DNA of 48,235 nucleotides from Nocardia vulneris (GTDB lineage: Bacteria > Actinomycetota > Actinomycetes > Mycobacteriales > Mycobacteriaceae): positions 1-48,235 of the forward strand of contig NZ_BDCI01000006.1 of assembly GCF_001613425.1 (NCBI RefSeq), written 5' to 3'. Shown in pieces: positions 38,142-46,225 of the stretch. Every line of letters starts with the position of its first letter. Within the stretch, counting starts at the first letter, position 1. The notes beneath the pieces are model-generated. The model made no database searches. It was given only the letters and a program-made list of their open reading frames with translations, and was not told where the DNA came from. A program made the translations under genes and the position numbers.

Positions 38142-38184
38142 GTCTTAGGCGGACGCGCAATACGATCGTCTAAGGCGCATGCGC
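38142..38184. promoter_or_regulatory. Repeated element between monooxygenase and TetR genes
   Basis: GTCTTAGGCG (38142-38151) and GTCTAAGGCG (38168-38177) are direct repeats 26 bp apart, and GCGCATGCGC (38175-38184) is a perfect palindrome at the second copy. The 74-bp divergent gap makes them likely TetR operator sites. Confidence 0.5.
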
Positions 38185-38197
38185 TACCCTGACGAGC

Positions 38198-38788
38198 ATG
38201 GGAAACCGTGAGGATCTACTGGCCGGCGCCCGCCGCTGCCTGCTCGAGAAGGGCTACGCCCGCACCACCGTGCGCGATATCGCGACCGCCGCGGGCGGGG
38301 TGAGCATGGCCGCGATCGGCTACCACTTCGGCTCCAAAGAGGCCCTGCTGAACGAGGCCCTCGCCGCAGCCAACCGCGAATGGGGCGTGGAACTCGAGCG
38401 CGCGCTCACCGAGGCACGCCGGCCGGACAGCACACCGCTGGATCGATTCGCGGTGAGCTGGAGCGCGGTGATCGACTCGATCGGTACCCATCGCGGGCTC
38501 TGGGCGGCCACGTTCGACACCATCGCCCAGGCCGGACACGATCCGGCGACCAAGGACCAACTCGCGGCCCGAATGGCCGAGGCCCGCGGCGGTCTCGCCG
38601 ATCTCCTGGCCGATGCCGACGCCGATGCCGACGCTGACCCCCACGCAGCCGACCCGCGAAAAGCGCAGGCGCTCGGCGCTTTCTACCAGATCCTGCTGAC
38701 CGGCCTGGCCGCCCAGTGCCTGATCGACCCCGAGCATGCACCCACCGGCGCCGATCTGGCCGCCGCGATTCGGGAGGTCACGGAATGA
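38198..38788 (+). CDS. TetR-family transcriptional regulator
   Basis: A 196-residue repressor-type protein. The N-terminal helix-turn-helix is clear (AGARRCLLEKGYARTTVRDI, then AAGGVSMAAIGYHFGSKEALL). The C-terminal ligand domain contains an acidic run DADADADADPHAADP. It is divergent from the flavin monooxygenase gene, its likely target. The ligand is unknown. Confidence 0.9.
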   Translation: MGNREDLLAGARRCLLEKGYARTTVRDIATAAGGVSMAAIGYHFGSKEALLNEALAAANREWGVELERALTEARRPDSTPLDRFAVSWSAVIDSIGTHRGLWAATFDTIAQAGHDPATKDQLAARMAEARGGLADLLADADADADADPHAADPRKAQALGAFYQILLTGLAAQCLIDPEHAPTGADLAAAIREVTE

Positions 38789-38823
38789 GGCGCGAAAAAC
38801 ACCGCCGCGCTTCCTGATCCGGC

Positions 38824-40368
38824 TTATCCGGACAGGACGTCGAGTGCTCCTTCGGCACTGCGAGCAGCGGTCAGGCACGCTGTCGTGGTGAACTGGTCGG
38901 CCAGCGGATGGCGGGCACGCGCCCGCCATTTGCGAACCGCGACCATGGCTTGCTCGCGTTGCGTCGCGGGAGCGGCGTCGACCGGCAGCCCGAGCCGCAG
39001 GTGCGGCGCGACGCCCGAGCCGCCGATGAGCCGGTGCAGTTCCGCGAGATCGGTGGGCGGCAACGACAATTCGTCGGTGCGCAGCCGCCCGAGCAGCCGC
39101 AATTCGGCGAATCCGTGCACGTCGGCGAGTAGTGTTCGCACGCGCGGCAGCAACGCGTCGGCCTCGCTGCCCGGGTAGGCGGTGAGCACGCGAGCGAGCG
39201 CGGTGAGCGCCGTGTGCGCCTTGAGTTGGTCGGCCCGCTGCCCGAATTGCACGTCGAGCACCGAGCGCAACTCGTCCACACCGCTGCGCGCGGTCAATTC
39301 CGCTGCCAGCGTGGCCGAATCGCGCACACCGAGCCGCACCAGGGTGACCGCCATCCGAATGCCGAACAGCCCGAACCGCTCCGCGAGCTGTGCTCGGGCC
39401 TCCGGCAGCACCGGCAGAGCGATATCGGGCCGGGCGAAACGGTCGGCGGACAGCAGCGCCGCGCTCAACTCCTCGACGGGCACACCCGCGAGCGCCTCGA
39501 ACGCGGCGTATTCCTGTTGCCGCAGTGTCGCGGCCGCGAAGGCGAGCAGGCCCGCGACCGGAATCACCGCCTGGCACAGGCCGGTACGCTCCAGCTCCCC
39601 CGCGAATCGGGTGGCGACCTCGCGCGCCGAATGCAAGGCGTCGATCCGGCCCGCCCCGATCTCGTCGGCCCGGGAGACCACCCCGACCACGCCGAGCGGA
39701 CCCGAAACTCCCGAGGCCGCACCGGTTCCGGCGCCGACCCGCTCCAGGAAGTGGACGTCGGCCGCGTCGAGCCTGCGGAGCAGGTAGACCACCGCGTCGG
39801 CGCCGGGGATCGCCGGTCCTGCCGCGGCGGGCGCCGTTTCCGCGCCGGGGGTGAGCAATCGAGCCGTGCGCTGCGACACCTCCCGCGACAGCGACGAGGT
39901 GCCCGGGGTATCGATGATCGTGGTGTGCGCCAGCGCCGCCGCGGGCCATTCGACCTCGAGATGGTCGACCTCGCGCGGGGCCGGCGCGTTCCAGCGCAAC
40001 CGCTCCAGGTCGAAGGTCAGTCCATGGGTGCCGCTGCCGCGGCGCACCACCACATTGGCGCGCGCGCCGTCACCCGCGTGCGCCGTCACGCTCGGCGTGG
40101 AACCGTAGCGGTACCAGGTGACCACCCTGGTGCACTCGGTCGCGTCGGTCGGGGCGATGTCTTGCCCGACAAGCGAATTGAGCAGGGTGGACTTGCCCGC
40201 CTTCAGCGATCCGGCCAGCGCGATGCGCAACGGTTGGTCGAGCCGGCGCGCGCAGTCGGCGAGCAGCGCCCGCGGCCGCGGCTCGCTCGCGAGGGCCGCC
40301 CGCGCGGCGCCGACCAGACGATGCGCCTCGGCCACAATTCCCGGTGCCGCGCCGACCTCTCGTGTCAC
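38824..40368 (-). CDS. iniC: Dynamin-like GTPase IniC
   Basis: A 514-residue protein that follows mycobacterial IniC along its length. The P-loop is AGSLKAGKS (52-60), followed by IAPTDATECTRVVTWYR, the switch DTPGTSS and GVVSRADEIGAGRIDA in the G4 region. The tail ends with HPLADQFTTTACLTAARSAE. No membrane helix is evident, unlike IniA. IniC belongs to the bacterial dynamin-like proteins of the cell-wall-stress iniBAC operon. Start GTG 40368 overlaps the iniA stop by four bases, so the two GTPases are made together. Confidence 0.92.
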   Translation of the reverse strand: MTREVGAAPGIVAEAHRLVGAARAALASEPRPRALLADCARRLDQPLRIALAGSLKAGKSTLLNSLVGQDIAPTDATECTRVVTWYRYGSTPSVTAHAGDGARANVVVRRGSGTHGLTFDLERLRWNAPAPREVDHLEVEWPAAALAHTTIIDTPGTSSLSREVSQRTARLLTPGAETAPAAAGPAIPGADAVVYLLRRLDAADVHFLERVGAGTGAASGVSGPLGVVGVVSRADEIGAGRIDALHSAREVATRFAGELERTGLCQAVIPVAGLLAFAAATLRQQEYAAFEALAGVPVEELSAALLSADRFARPDIALPVLPEARAQLAERFGLFGIRMAVTLVRLGVRDSATLAAELTARSGVDELRSVLDVQFGQRADQLKAHTALTALARVLTAYPGSEADALLPRVRTLLADVHGFAELRLLGRLRTDELSLPPTDLAELHRLIGGSGVAPHLRLGLPVDAAPATQREQAMVAVRKWRARARHPLADQFTTTACLTAARSAEGALDVLSG

Positions 40369-42227
40369 GAGGCAACCGTACCGACGGGCGCGCCCGGCAG
40401 CGCGGCCTGCATCGCCTCCGCGTATCTGTTCAGTTCGGCGACCACCCGGAGCTGACGTTCCAGCACCGTGCAGCGTTCGGCCCGACGGGCCTTCGCCATG
40501 GTCGCCGCCTCCTGCGCGGCGCGCAGCGAATCGTCGATCGACCGCAGGCTCCGGTCGGCGATGCCCGCGTAGTGATCGCGCAGCGCCCGATGGATGCGGT
40601 GCAGGCGGTCCTTGGACTCCTTACCCGTCTGGAACGCGACATCGTCGACGAAGCGGCGCACGGCGGCCTTGGCCTCATTGCGGCGGCGACCCAGCCGTGC
40701 CTGCTTGTCGTCCCGGAACGCCTTGCCGCCCACCACGAGTCCGGCGCCGATGGAGATCGGATTCAGCAGCGCGAGCCCGGCGAAGGTGCTGGCGAGGCCG
40801 ACCATCAGCACGCCACCGTAGGACCCGCGCATGCCGACCAGCAGCTTGCTGCCGAAGCCGATATCGGGTTCCAGCTCCGCGAGGGTGCCCGCGTTCGCGT
40901 GCGCGCCTTCGGCGGCGTCCGAGCGCACCTGCGGGAGTTCGACCGTGCCGAGCTCGGTGAAGTGCTCGGCCACCCGTTTCGCGAGTTGCAGCGCCCGGGC
41001 GTGCGTCCAGAGCAGGTTGTCGCCGATCGCGGTATCGATGGTGCCGGTGAGATGTTCGGCGATCCGATCCCAATGCCGGCCCGGATCGTGCTCGTCGATC
41101 CACTCCTCGGTGGTTCTGGCGATGCCGCGCAACCGATCTCGCAGATCGTGGTCCACATCGCCGGCCAGGTCGGTGATCCCGTCGGCCAGCGTCTGCTGCC
41201 ACGCGGCGGTGCGGCGCTGCAGTTCCTGTGCCGAGTTGCGCGCCGCCTGGAGTTCGCGCACCGCGGCGGCACCGCGCGCCGGATCGCGCACGGCGACCAG
41301 CTCGCTGCCCAGCGCCAGGGCCAAATGCTCTGCCGCCGAGCGGATATCGCGGGCGACGGCGGCCCCGGTGGCGAGCTGGTCGCGCGCCACCACCTGCTCG
41401 CGCAGGAATTGATAGAGCGGTCCGAAACCGGATTCGAGGCCGAGCTGCTGGTCCTGCAACCGCAGCGCGTGACTGCGCAGCAACGACGACACCGCGATCA
41501 TCGGCACGTCCACACCCGCCCTGGCCAGATGCCCGCGATCGGCCTCGTACACCTGTCGCCAGTGTGGATAGAGGTCGGTCTTGGTCACCAGCAGCGCCAC
41601 CGTCGGGCACAATTCGCGGACCTGCCGCAGGAAGGCGAGTTCCGGCTCGGTGAGCTCGGTGGACGCGTCGGAGAGCACCAGCACCGCGTCGGCGGCGGGC
41701 ACCATGCCCAAGACACTTGCCGCGTAAGAACTTCCGTGCCCGCCCACGCCCGGCGTATCGACCAGCACGATGCCGTCGGCCAGCAGCGGGTTGGGCACCT
41801 CGAGCTCCAACCGCAGGATGCGGCGTCCGTGCGCGAGCGGCGACCGCGCGGACAGCCCGCCGATCTCGTCGATCGGCACCGCGACCCGGGTCTCGGGGCC
41901 ACCCGCCTCGCCGCCGGGGGCAGTGAGCACCAGCTCCGCCTTCGGTGCCGGACCGTGCGCGAGCACCGTGGTGAACGTGGTGGTCACGTCGTCGCCCACC
42001 GGGCAGATATCCAGGTTCAACAGCGCGTTCACGAACCGGCTCTTGCCCTGGTCCAGCTGTCCGGCCACGATGATGCGCCGCCGCGGATCCCGGACCCGTT
42101 CGGCCGCCACCTCGAGCGTCCCCACCAGATCGGTGCGGCCCGCGGCCCGCGCCGCCGCAATGGTTTCGCCGAGTACCGCGAGCAGCGGTACCGCCGGTGG
42201 TGTGGCGTTCGGTGTTGGCGTCCCCAT
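40365..42227 (-). CDS. iniA: Dynamin-like GTPase IniA
   Basis: A 620-residue bacterial dynamin-like protein. GTPase motifs are G1 GQLDQGKS (56-63), G3 DTPG (157-160) and G4 TKTD (215-218). A long helical bundle follows, interrupted near 460-505 by a hydrophobic membrane-binding hairpin (LVGMRGSYGGVLMVGLAS, then ALLNPISIGAGLVVGG). Mycobacterial IniA remodels membranes and is induced by isoniazid and ethambutol. It lies 47 bp after iniB and overlaps iniC by four bases. Confidence 0.93.
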   Translation of the reverse strand: MGTPTPNATPPAVPLLAVLGETIAAARAAGRTDLVGTLEVAAERVRDPRRRIIVAGQLDQGKSRFVNALLNLDICPVGDDVTTTFTTVLAHGPAPKAELVLTAPGGEAGGPETRVAVPIDEIGGLSARSPLAHGRRILRLELEVPNPLLADGIVLVDTPGVGGHGSSYAASVLGMVPAADAVLVLSDASTELTEPELAFLRQVRELCPTVALLVTKTDLYPHWRQVYEADRGHLARAGVDVPMIAVSSLLRSHALRLQDQQLGLESGFGPLYQFLREQVVARDQLATGAAVARDIRSAAEHLALALGSELVAVRDPARGAAAVRELQAARNSAQELQRRTAAWQQTLADGITDLAGDVDHDLRDRLRGIARTTEEWIDEHDPGRHWDRIAEHLTGTIDTAIGDNLLWTHARALQLAKRVAEHFTELGTVELPQVRSDAAEGAHANAGTLAELEPDIGFGSKLLVGMRGSYGGVLMVGLASTFAGLALLNPISIGAGLVVGGKAFRDDKQARLGRRRNEAKAAVRRFVDDVAFQTGKESKDRLHRIHRALRDHYAGIADRSLRSIDDSLRAAQEAATMAKARRAERCTVLERQLRVVAELNRYAEAMQAALPGAPVGTVAS

Positions 42228-42274
42228 CGCGGAATGGACCTCTTTCGATTGGTGCGGAACGGTTTTCGGTGCGG

Positions 42275-44185
42275 TCAGTGCAGCAGTGCGTCGCCGCCGA
42301 GATCCGCGCCCGCGGCGCCGGTCAGATCCGTGTTCGCGTGCGTATCGGCGAACAGTCCGGTATCGGTGGAGCTGTCCAGCCCCGAACCGAACGCGCTCGA
42401 CACATCCAGCGACGACCAGGTATTCGCCGTGGCGCCGACAGTTCCGTCGATCCCCGCTGCCGTGTCCACCGTGCCGTGCGCCGTCGAACCGACCGAACCA
42501 CCGAGTCCCGCAGACGAATCGACCGCACCCTGTGCGGTGCCGCCGAGCGAACCACCCAGGCTCGCACCCGAGTCCGCAGCCCCGCCGAGCGAACCACCGA
42601 GATTCGCACCCGCGTCCACGGTGCCACCGAGCGAACCACCGAGATTCGTGCCGGCATCCACCGCACCGCCCAGCGAACCACCGAGTCCCGCAGTGGTATC
42701 CACCGATCCACCGAGACTGCCGGACAATTCGCCGCCGAGATCGGCGGCGGAGCCGAGGCCCGTGGACAGCCCGGTCTCCAGACCGGTGGTCGCCTGCGCA
42801 GTCGCGTCCAGCCCGGCGCCGAGACCGGTTTCGAGACCGGAGCCCGCCTGCACGGCGCTGTCGAGTCCGGCCGAAAGCCCGCCGCCGAGAACGGCGCCCG
42901 CATCTGCGGCCGCTCCGATCGTCGTGCCCAAACCGGTTTCCAGACCGGCGCCGAGATCGGTGCCCGCGTCGAGTCCCGCACCGAGGCCGGTCTCCAGACC
43001 GGAGCCCACCTCCGCCCCGGCGTGCACCGCGCCATCCACTGTGGTCCCCAGGCCCGTGCTCACTTGCGCGGCCGAATCCGCCACGCCGCTAAGGGCGGCC
43101 GAGACGGTGCCGCCCACTCCGGTGTCCAGGCCCGCACCGAGTTCGGCACCGGCGCCGAATGCACCGTCGAGGCCGGTGGACAGTCCGGTCTCCAGACCGG
43201 AACCCGCCTGCATCAAACCATCCACAGTCGTCCCCAGGCCGGCGCTCACCTGTGCAGCCGAATTCCCCACGCCGCCAAGGGCTGTGGATACATTGCCGGT
43301 CAGTCCGGTGGAAAGGTCCGCCGCGGCGTCGACGGTACTGCCGAGCCCGGCCGACAGGTCGCCGGCCGCGCCGACCGCGCCGTTCAAGCCGGTCGACAGC
43401 CCCGTACCGAGATCCGCGCCCACGGTCGCGCCGAGGCCGGTCGCGGCGTTCACCGCGCCGCCGAGGCCGGCGGACAGATCGGTCGCGGTGTGCACCGCGC
43501 TCTGCAATCCGGCGTTCAGATCTGCCCCGAGCTGACTGCCCACACCTGTTTGCAGCCCGGCCGCCGCATCGAGCGCGCCGCCGACGCCGGTAGACAGGCT
43601 CGTCTCCAGCCCGGTCCCGAGGTGCAACGCATTGTTCACCGCGCCTTGCAGTCCGGTGCCGAGGTCCGCGCCCACCTGCAGGCCCGCGCCGAGACCGGTG
43701 ACCGCCTGCGCGCCTGCGCCGAGGGCGCCGCCGAGCGCGCCGGTCAGATCCGCGCCCACGTTCGCGGCCGTCTCCAGCCCGGCACCGATATTCGCGCCGA
43801 TCTGCAAGCCGGTGTCGATCGCCGTATGCAACCCGGCGTCGACATCGATGCCGGTGCCGACCTGCCCGCCGAGATCGAGGCCGAGGTCGGCGCCGACGTT
43901 CAGCCCCGCGTTGGCGGCCGCGGCAGCCCCGACCGCGCCCGCCGCGCCGAGCCCGGCAGCGACACCGGTCTGGGCGCCCGCGGCCACGATCGCGGACAGC
44001 TGCGAACCACCGGCGACCAGCGCCGACTCGGCGACCATCGGGGCGACGGCAGCGATGTCTTCCGGTGTCACCGCAGGCAAACCCGCGGCCACCAGCGCCT
44101 CCGTCGGGTTGGCGCAGTAGCCGACCGCCGCCTCGTGATCGCGAAGCAAATTCAGGATGAACTCGAGAATCGCGTTGGGTGTCAT
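42275..44185 (-). CDS. iniB: Gly/Ala-rich repeat protein IniB
   Basis: 636 residues from ATG 44185; this start is chosen because AGGAG lies nine bases upstream, whereas an ATG at 44194 directly abuts it. Residues 1-70 match the IniB N-terminal region (ILEFILNLLRDHEAAVGYCA, PTEALVAAGL, VTPEDIAAVAP). The rest is Gly/Ala/Leu/Val/Asp/Thr repeat sequence built on GxGLxxGL and LGGSLGG units, with few charged or aromatic residues. No signal peptide or membrane helix is clear. It is longer than the M. tuberculosis protein (about 480 residues as I recall), probably by repeat growth. Its molecular role is unknown; it heads the iniBAC operon. Confidence 0.88.
   Translation of the reverse strand: MTPNAILEFILNLLRDHEAAVGYCANPTEALVAAGLPAVTPEDIAAVAPMVAESALVAGGSQLSAIVAAGAQTGVAAGLGAAGAVGAAAAANAGLNVGADLGLDLGGQVGTGIDVDAGLHTAIDTGLQIGANIGAGLETAANVGADLTGALGGALGAGAQAVTGLGAGLQVGADLGTGLQGAVNNALHLGTGLETSLSTGVGGALDAAAGLQTGVGSQLGADLNAGLQSAVHTATDLSAGLGGAVNAATGLGATVGADLGTGLSTGLNGAVGAAGDLSAGLGSTVDAAADLSTGLTGNVSTALGGVGNSAAQVSAGLGTTVDGLMQAGSGLETGLSTGLDGAFGAGAELGAGLDTGVGGTVSAALSGVADSAAQVSTGLGTTVDGAVHAGAEVGSGLETGLGAGLDAGTDLGAGLETGLGTTIGAAADAGAVLGGGLSAGLDSAVQAGSGLETGLGAGLDATAQATTGLETGLSTGLGSAADLGGELSGSLGGSVDTTAGLGGSLGGAVDAGTNLGGSLGGTVDAGANLGGSLGGAADSGASLGGSLGGTAQGAVDSSAGLGGSVGSTAHGTVDTAAGIDGTVGATANTWSSLDVSSAFGSGLDSSTDTGLFADTHANTDLTGAAGADLGGDALLH
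42543..42710 (-). repeat. Four tandem 42-bp repeats in iniB
   Basis: The codons for LGGSLGG recur with starts at 42543, 42585, 42627 and 42669, exactly 42 bp (14 residues) apart. Unit pattern is (A/G)xxLGGSLGGxxDx. It is the most regular part of the long iniB repeat region. Confidence 0.8.
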
Positions 44186-44479
44186 CGGAAACATCTCCTG
44201 AGAGCTGGCGGACCTTCACGATCCGCGTCGTTGGAATGAATTTCACGCTAGGGGCGCAACTCGTTACGCGGAACGGGGCCGACCCCTACTGCTCCCCCGG
44301 TGCGGCCGTTAGGGGCGGCCGCGGCATTAGGGGAATTTCCCCGCGAGTTCCCCCACGCAGGTAACGGCGGACCGCCAGCTACCGAAACAACTGATGCATC
44401 GGCGTGCCCGCACTGCCTTTCGCACCCGGACTACACAACAGCGAGACCCGACCACAGAGTTTTCGAACGGGGTTCACGA
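44186..44479. promoter_or_regulatory. Divergent control region of iniBAC and the Hsp70-like/STAND pair
   Basis: 294 bp holding TAGGGG at 44249, 44310 and 44328, its complement CCCCTA at 44283, and the perfect inverted repeat GGGGAA-T-TTCCCC at 44330-44342. The last two TAGGGG boxes are 18 bp apart. MalT-type STAND activators commonly bind repeated short boxes, so these are candidate sites for the linked STAND protein. No clear -10 hexamer is seen on either strand. Confidence 0.55.
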
Positions 44480-46225
44480 ATGACACAGCGTGTGGCGCTC
44501 GGCATCACTGTCGGAGCGTCGAATTCGGTCGCCGTGGCGGCAGCGGGGGAGGACAGCTACAGCGTGTGCACGCGTTCCAGCGTGCTGCGACTGAGCGCCG
44601 GCGCACCGCCCACCCTCGGCGCCACCGCGCCCGGCGAGGGACGGCACTCCCGCGAGGTTCTGCTCGAAGGATTCCTGGCCCGGGTCGGCGATCCGGTCGA
44701 CATGCTGGCCGAGGACGGCACGCCGCATTCGGCCGCCGACCTCGTCGCGACCGCCGTGACGTGCCTGATGGACGAGCTGGCCACCGGGTCGCGCGAGCCC
44801 GGCTCGACCGTGGCCTGCCACCCGGCTTGGTGGTCGGCGCACACCGTCGACATCCAGCGCGCCGCCTTCGATCGGTCCGGTCTGCGCGAGGTGACCCTGG
44901 TGCCGGAACCGATTGCCGCGCTGCGCTGGCTCACCGCCGCTCACGGTCCGCGCACCGACGGCCCGGTGGTCGTCTACGACCTCGGTGCCACCGGCCTCAC
45001 GGTCTCGGTGTTGCGCACCGGCGATCACGCCGGATTGCTCGGCACACCGCTGCGGAGCACGGACATCGCCGGCGCGGAATTCGATCTGCTCACCATGCGC
45101 TACGTTCTGGCAAATGTTACGGACGCAAATGATTTGGATCCGTTCGACCCGGCGGTGGAACGCGAATTGGCGACATTGCGCGAACGCTGCCGAACGGCGA
45201 AAGAAGAGCTGTCGATCAATACCGCCACGGTCGTGCGGGTGCGGTTGAATCCCGCGGACCCACACAGCAGCAATGTGCGGCTGGTCCGCGGCGAGCTGGA
45301 GGATCTGCTCCGCGCGCCGCTGCTGCGCTCGACCGATCTGGTCCGTGACGCGGTGCACCGGGCCGGTTTGACGATCGGCGATATCGGCGGTGTGCTGCTC
45401 ACCGGTGGCGGCGGTGCGATACCGCTGGTCGCCGAACTGATCTCGTCCGAGTTCGGGCTCCCGGTGCTGGCCGCGCCCGCGCCGGCGCAGACCAGCGCCC
45501 GCGGCGCCGCACTGCTGGCCGCGGACCTGGCCGACGCCGCGGCCCGGGTACCCGCCGCACCACCGGCCTCGATCGGGTCGGACACCGAAGAGCTGCCCAC
45601 GGTGGCACTTTCGGCCACGCCCGCGGTTGCCGCTGCCTCGGCAACGCCGCCCCTGCCGACGGCGGCCGCCGCTCCGCGCAGCGGCAAGCGACGACTCGCC
45701 GTGGTCGCGGGCGCGGTCGTCGTACTCGGCCTGCTCGCCACCGGCACCGTCGCGATCGGCACTGGCATTCAATCGAATCCGGCTTCGACGAATACCTCGA
45801 CGCCCGCACGAGCCGGCGAGATCGCCGCGACCGTCGGCGCCCCGCCGGGCGACCCCACGGATCCGAATGCGCCGGTCGCGGTGGCGGATCCGGCGTCCCC
45901 GACCGCGAATCGCCCGAAAACCGAAGCGGGGCAGCCCGGCACACCGGCGGCGACCACCGTCGCCGTGGTGAACAGCCAGCCCGCCGCGGGTCAGCCCGCG
46001 GCGCCGCCCGCGGAACCCGGTGCGGCACAACCGGCCCCGCAACCTCAGCCCGCCCCTGCTCCGGCTCCAGCACCGGGTCCCGGCCCGCAGCCGCAGCCGC
46101 CGACCGCGCCCACCGTGCCGAGCCTGCCGACCGGCGTCTTGAACGACACCGTCGATCAGGTCGGCGGCACGGTCGGCACCGTCCTGCGCGCACCCGGCCA
46201 GATCCTCGGAGGAAACGGTGGCTGA
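44480..46225 (+). CDS. Hsp70-fold protein with membrane anchor and Pro-rich tail, no substrate-binding domain
   Basis: 581 residues from ATG 44480. Residues 1-355 follow the Hsp70 ATPase fold, but key loops are altered against DnaK in this window: phosphate-1 loop GITVGASNSV ([10 protein letters not shown]), phosphate-2 loop YDLGATGLTV ([10 protein letters not shown]), adenosine loop LLTGGGGAIPLV ([11 protein letters not shown]). VPEPIAALRW replaces [12 protein letters not shown]. There is no beta-sandwich or lid; a linker leads to one membrane helix (about 405-428) and an extracytoplasmic Pro/Ala/Gln tail. Inferred role: a membrane-tethered, perhaps inactive Hsp70-like sensor. It overlaps the STAND gene by eight bases and is divergent from iniBAC. 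Confidence 0.85.
   Translation: MTQRVALGITVGASNSVAVAAAGEDSYSVCTRSSVLRLSAGAPPTLGATAPGEGRHSREVLLEGFLARVGDPVDMLAEDGTPHSAADLVATAVTCLMDELATGSREPGSTVACHPAWWSAHTVDIQRAAFDRSGLREVTLVPEPIAALRWLTAAHGPRTDGPVVVYDLGATGLTVSVLRTGDHAGLLGTPLRSTDIAGAEFDLLTMRYVLANVTDANDLDPFDPAVERELATLRERCRTAKEELSINTATVVRVRLNPADPHSSNVRLVRGELEDLLRAPLLRSTDLVRDAVHRAGLTIGDIGGVLLTGGGGAIPLVAELISSEFGLPVLAAPAPAQTSARGAALLAADLADAAARVPAAPPASIGSDTEELPTVALSATPAVAAASATPPLPTAAAAPRSGKRRLAVVAGAVVVLGLLATGTVAIGTGIQSNPASTNTSTPARAGEIAATVGAPPGDPTDPNAPVAVADPASPTANRPKTEAGQPGTPAATTVAVVNSQPAAGQPAAPPAEPGAAQPAPQPQPAPAPAPAPGPGPQPQPPTAPTVPSLPTGVLNDTVDQVGGTVGTVLRAPGQILGGNGG

Noticed and set aside
32000..38800. Pump/dehydrogenase/monooxygenase block as a mobile island
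   Set aside because: No integrase, transposase, tRNA, flanking repeat or sustained composition change was found; it may simply be accessory content.
40344..44239. Very long plus-strand open frames opposite iniA and iniB (up to 1063 codons)
   Set aside because: They are antisense to recognised iniA/iniB coding sequence, are Arg/Pro/Gly-rich and resemble no family; long shadows are expected in repeat-rich, high-GC DNA.
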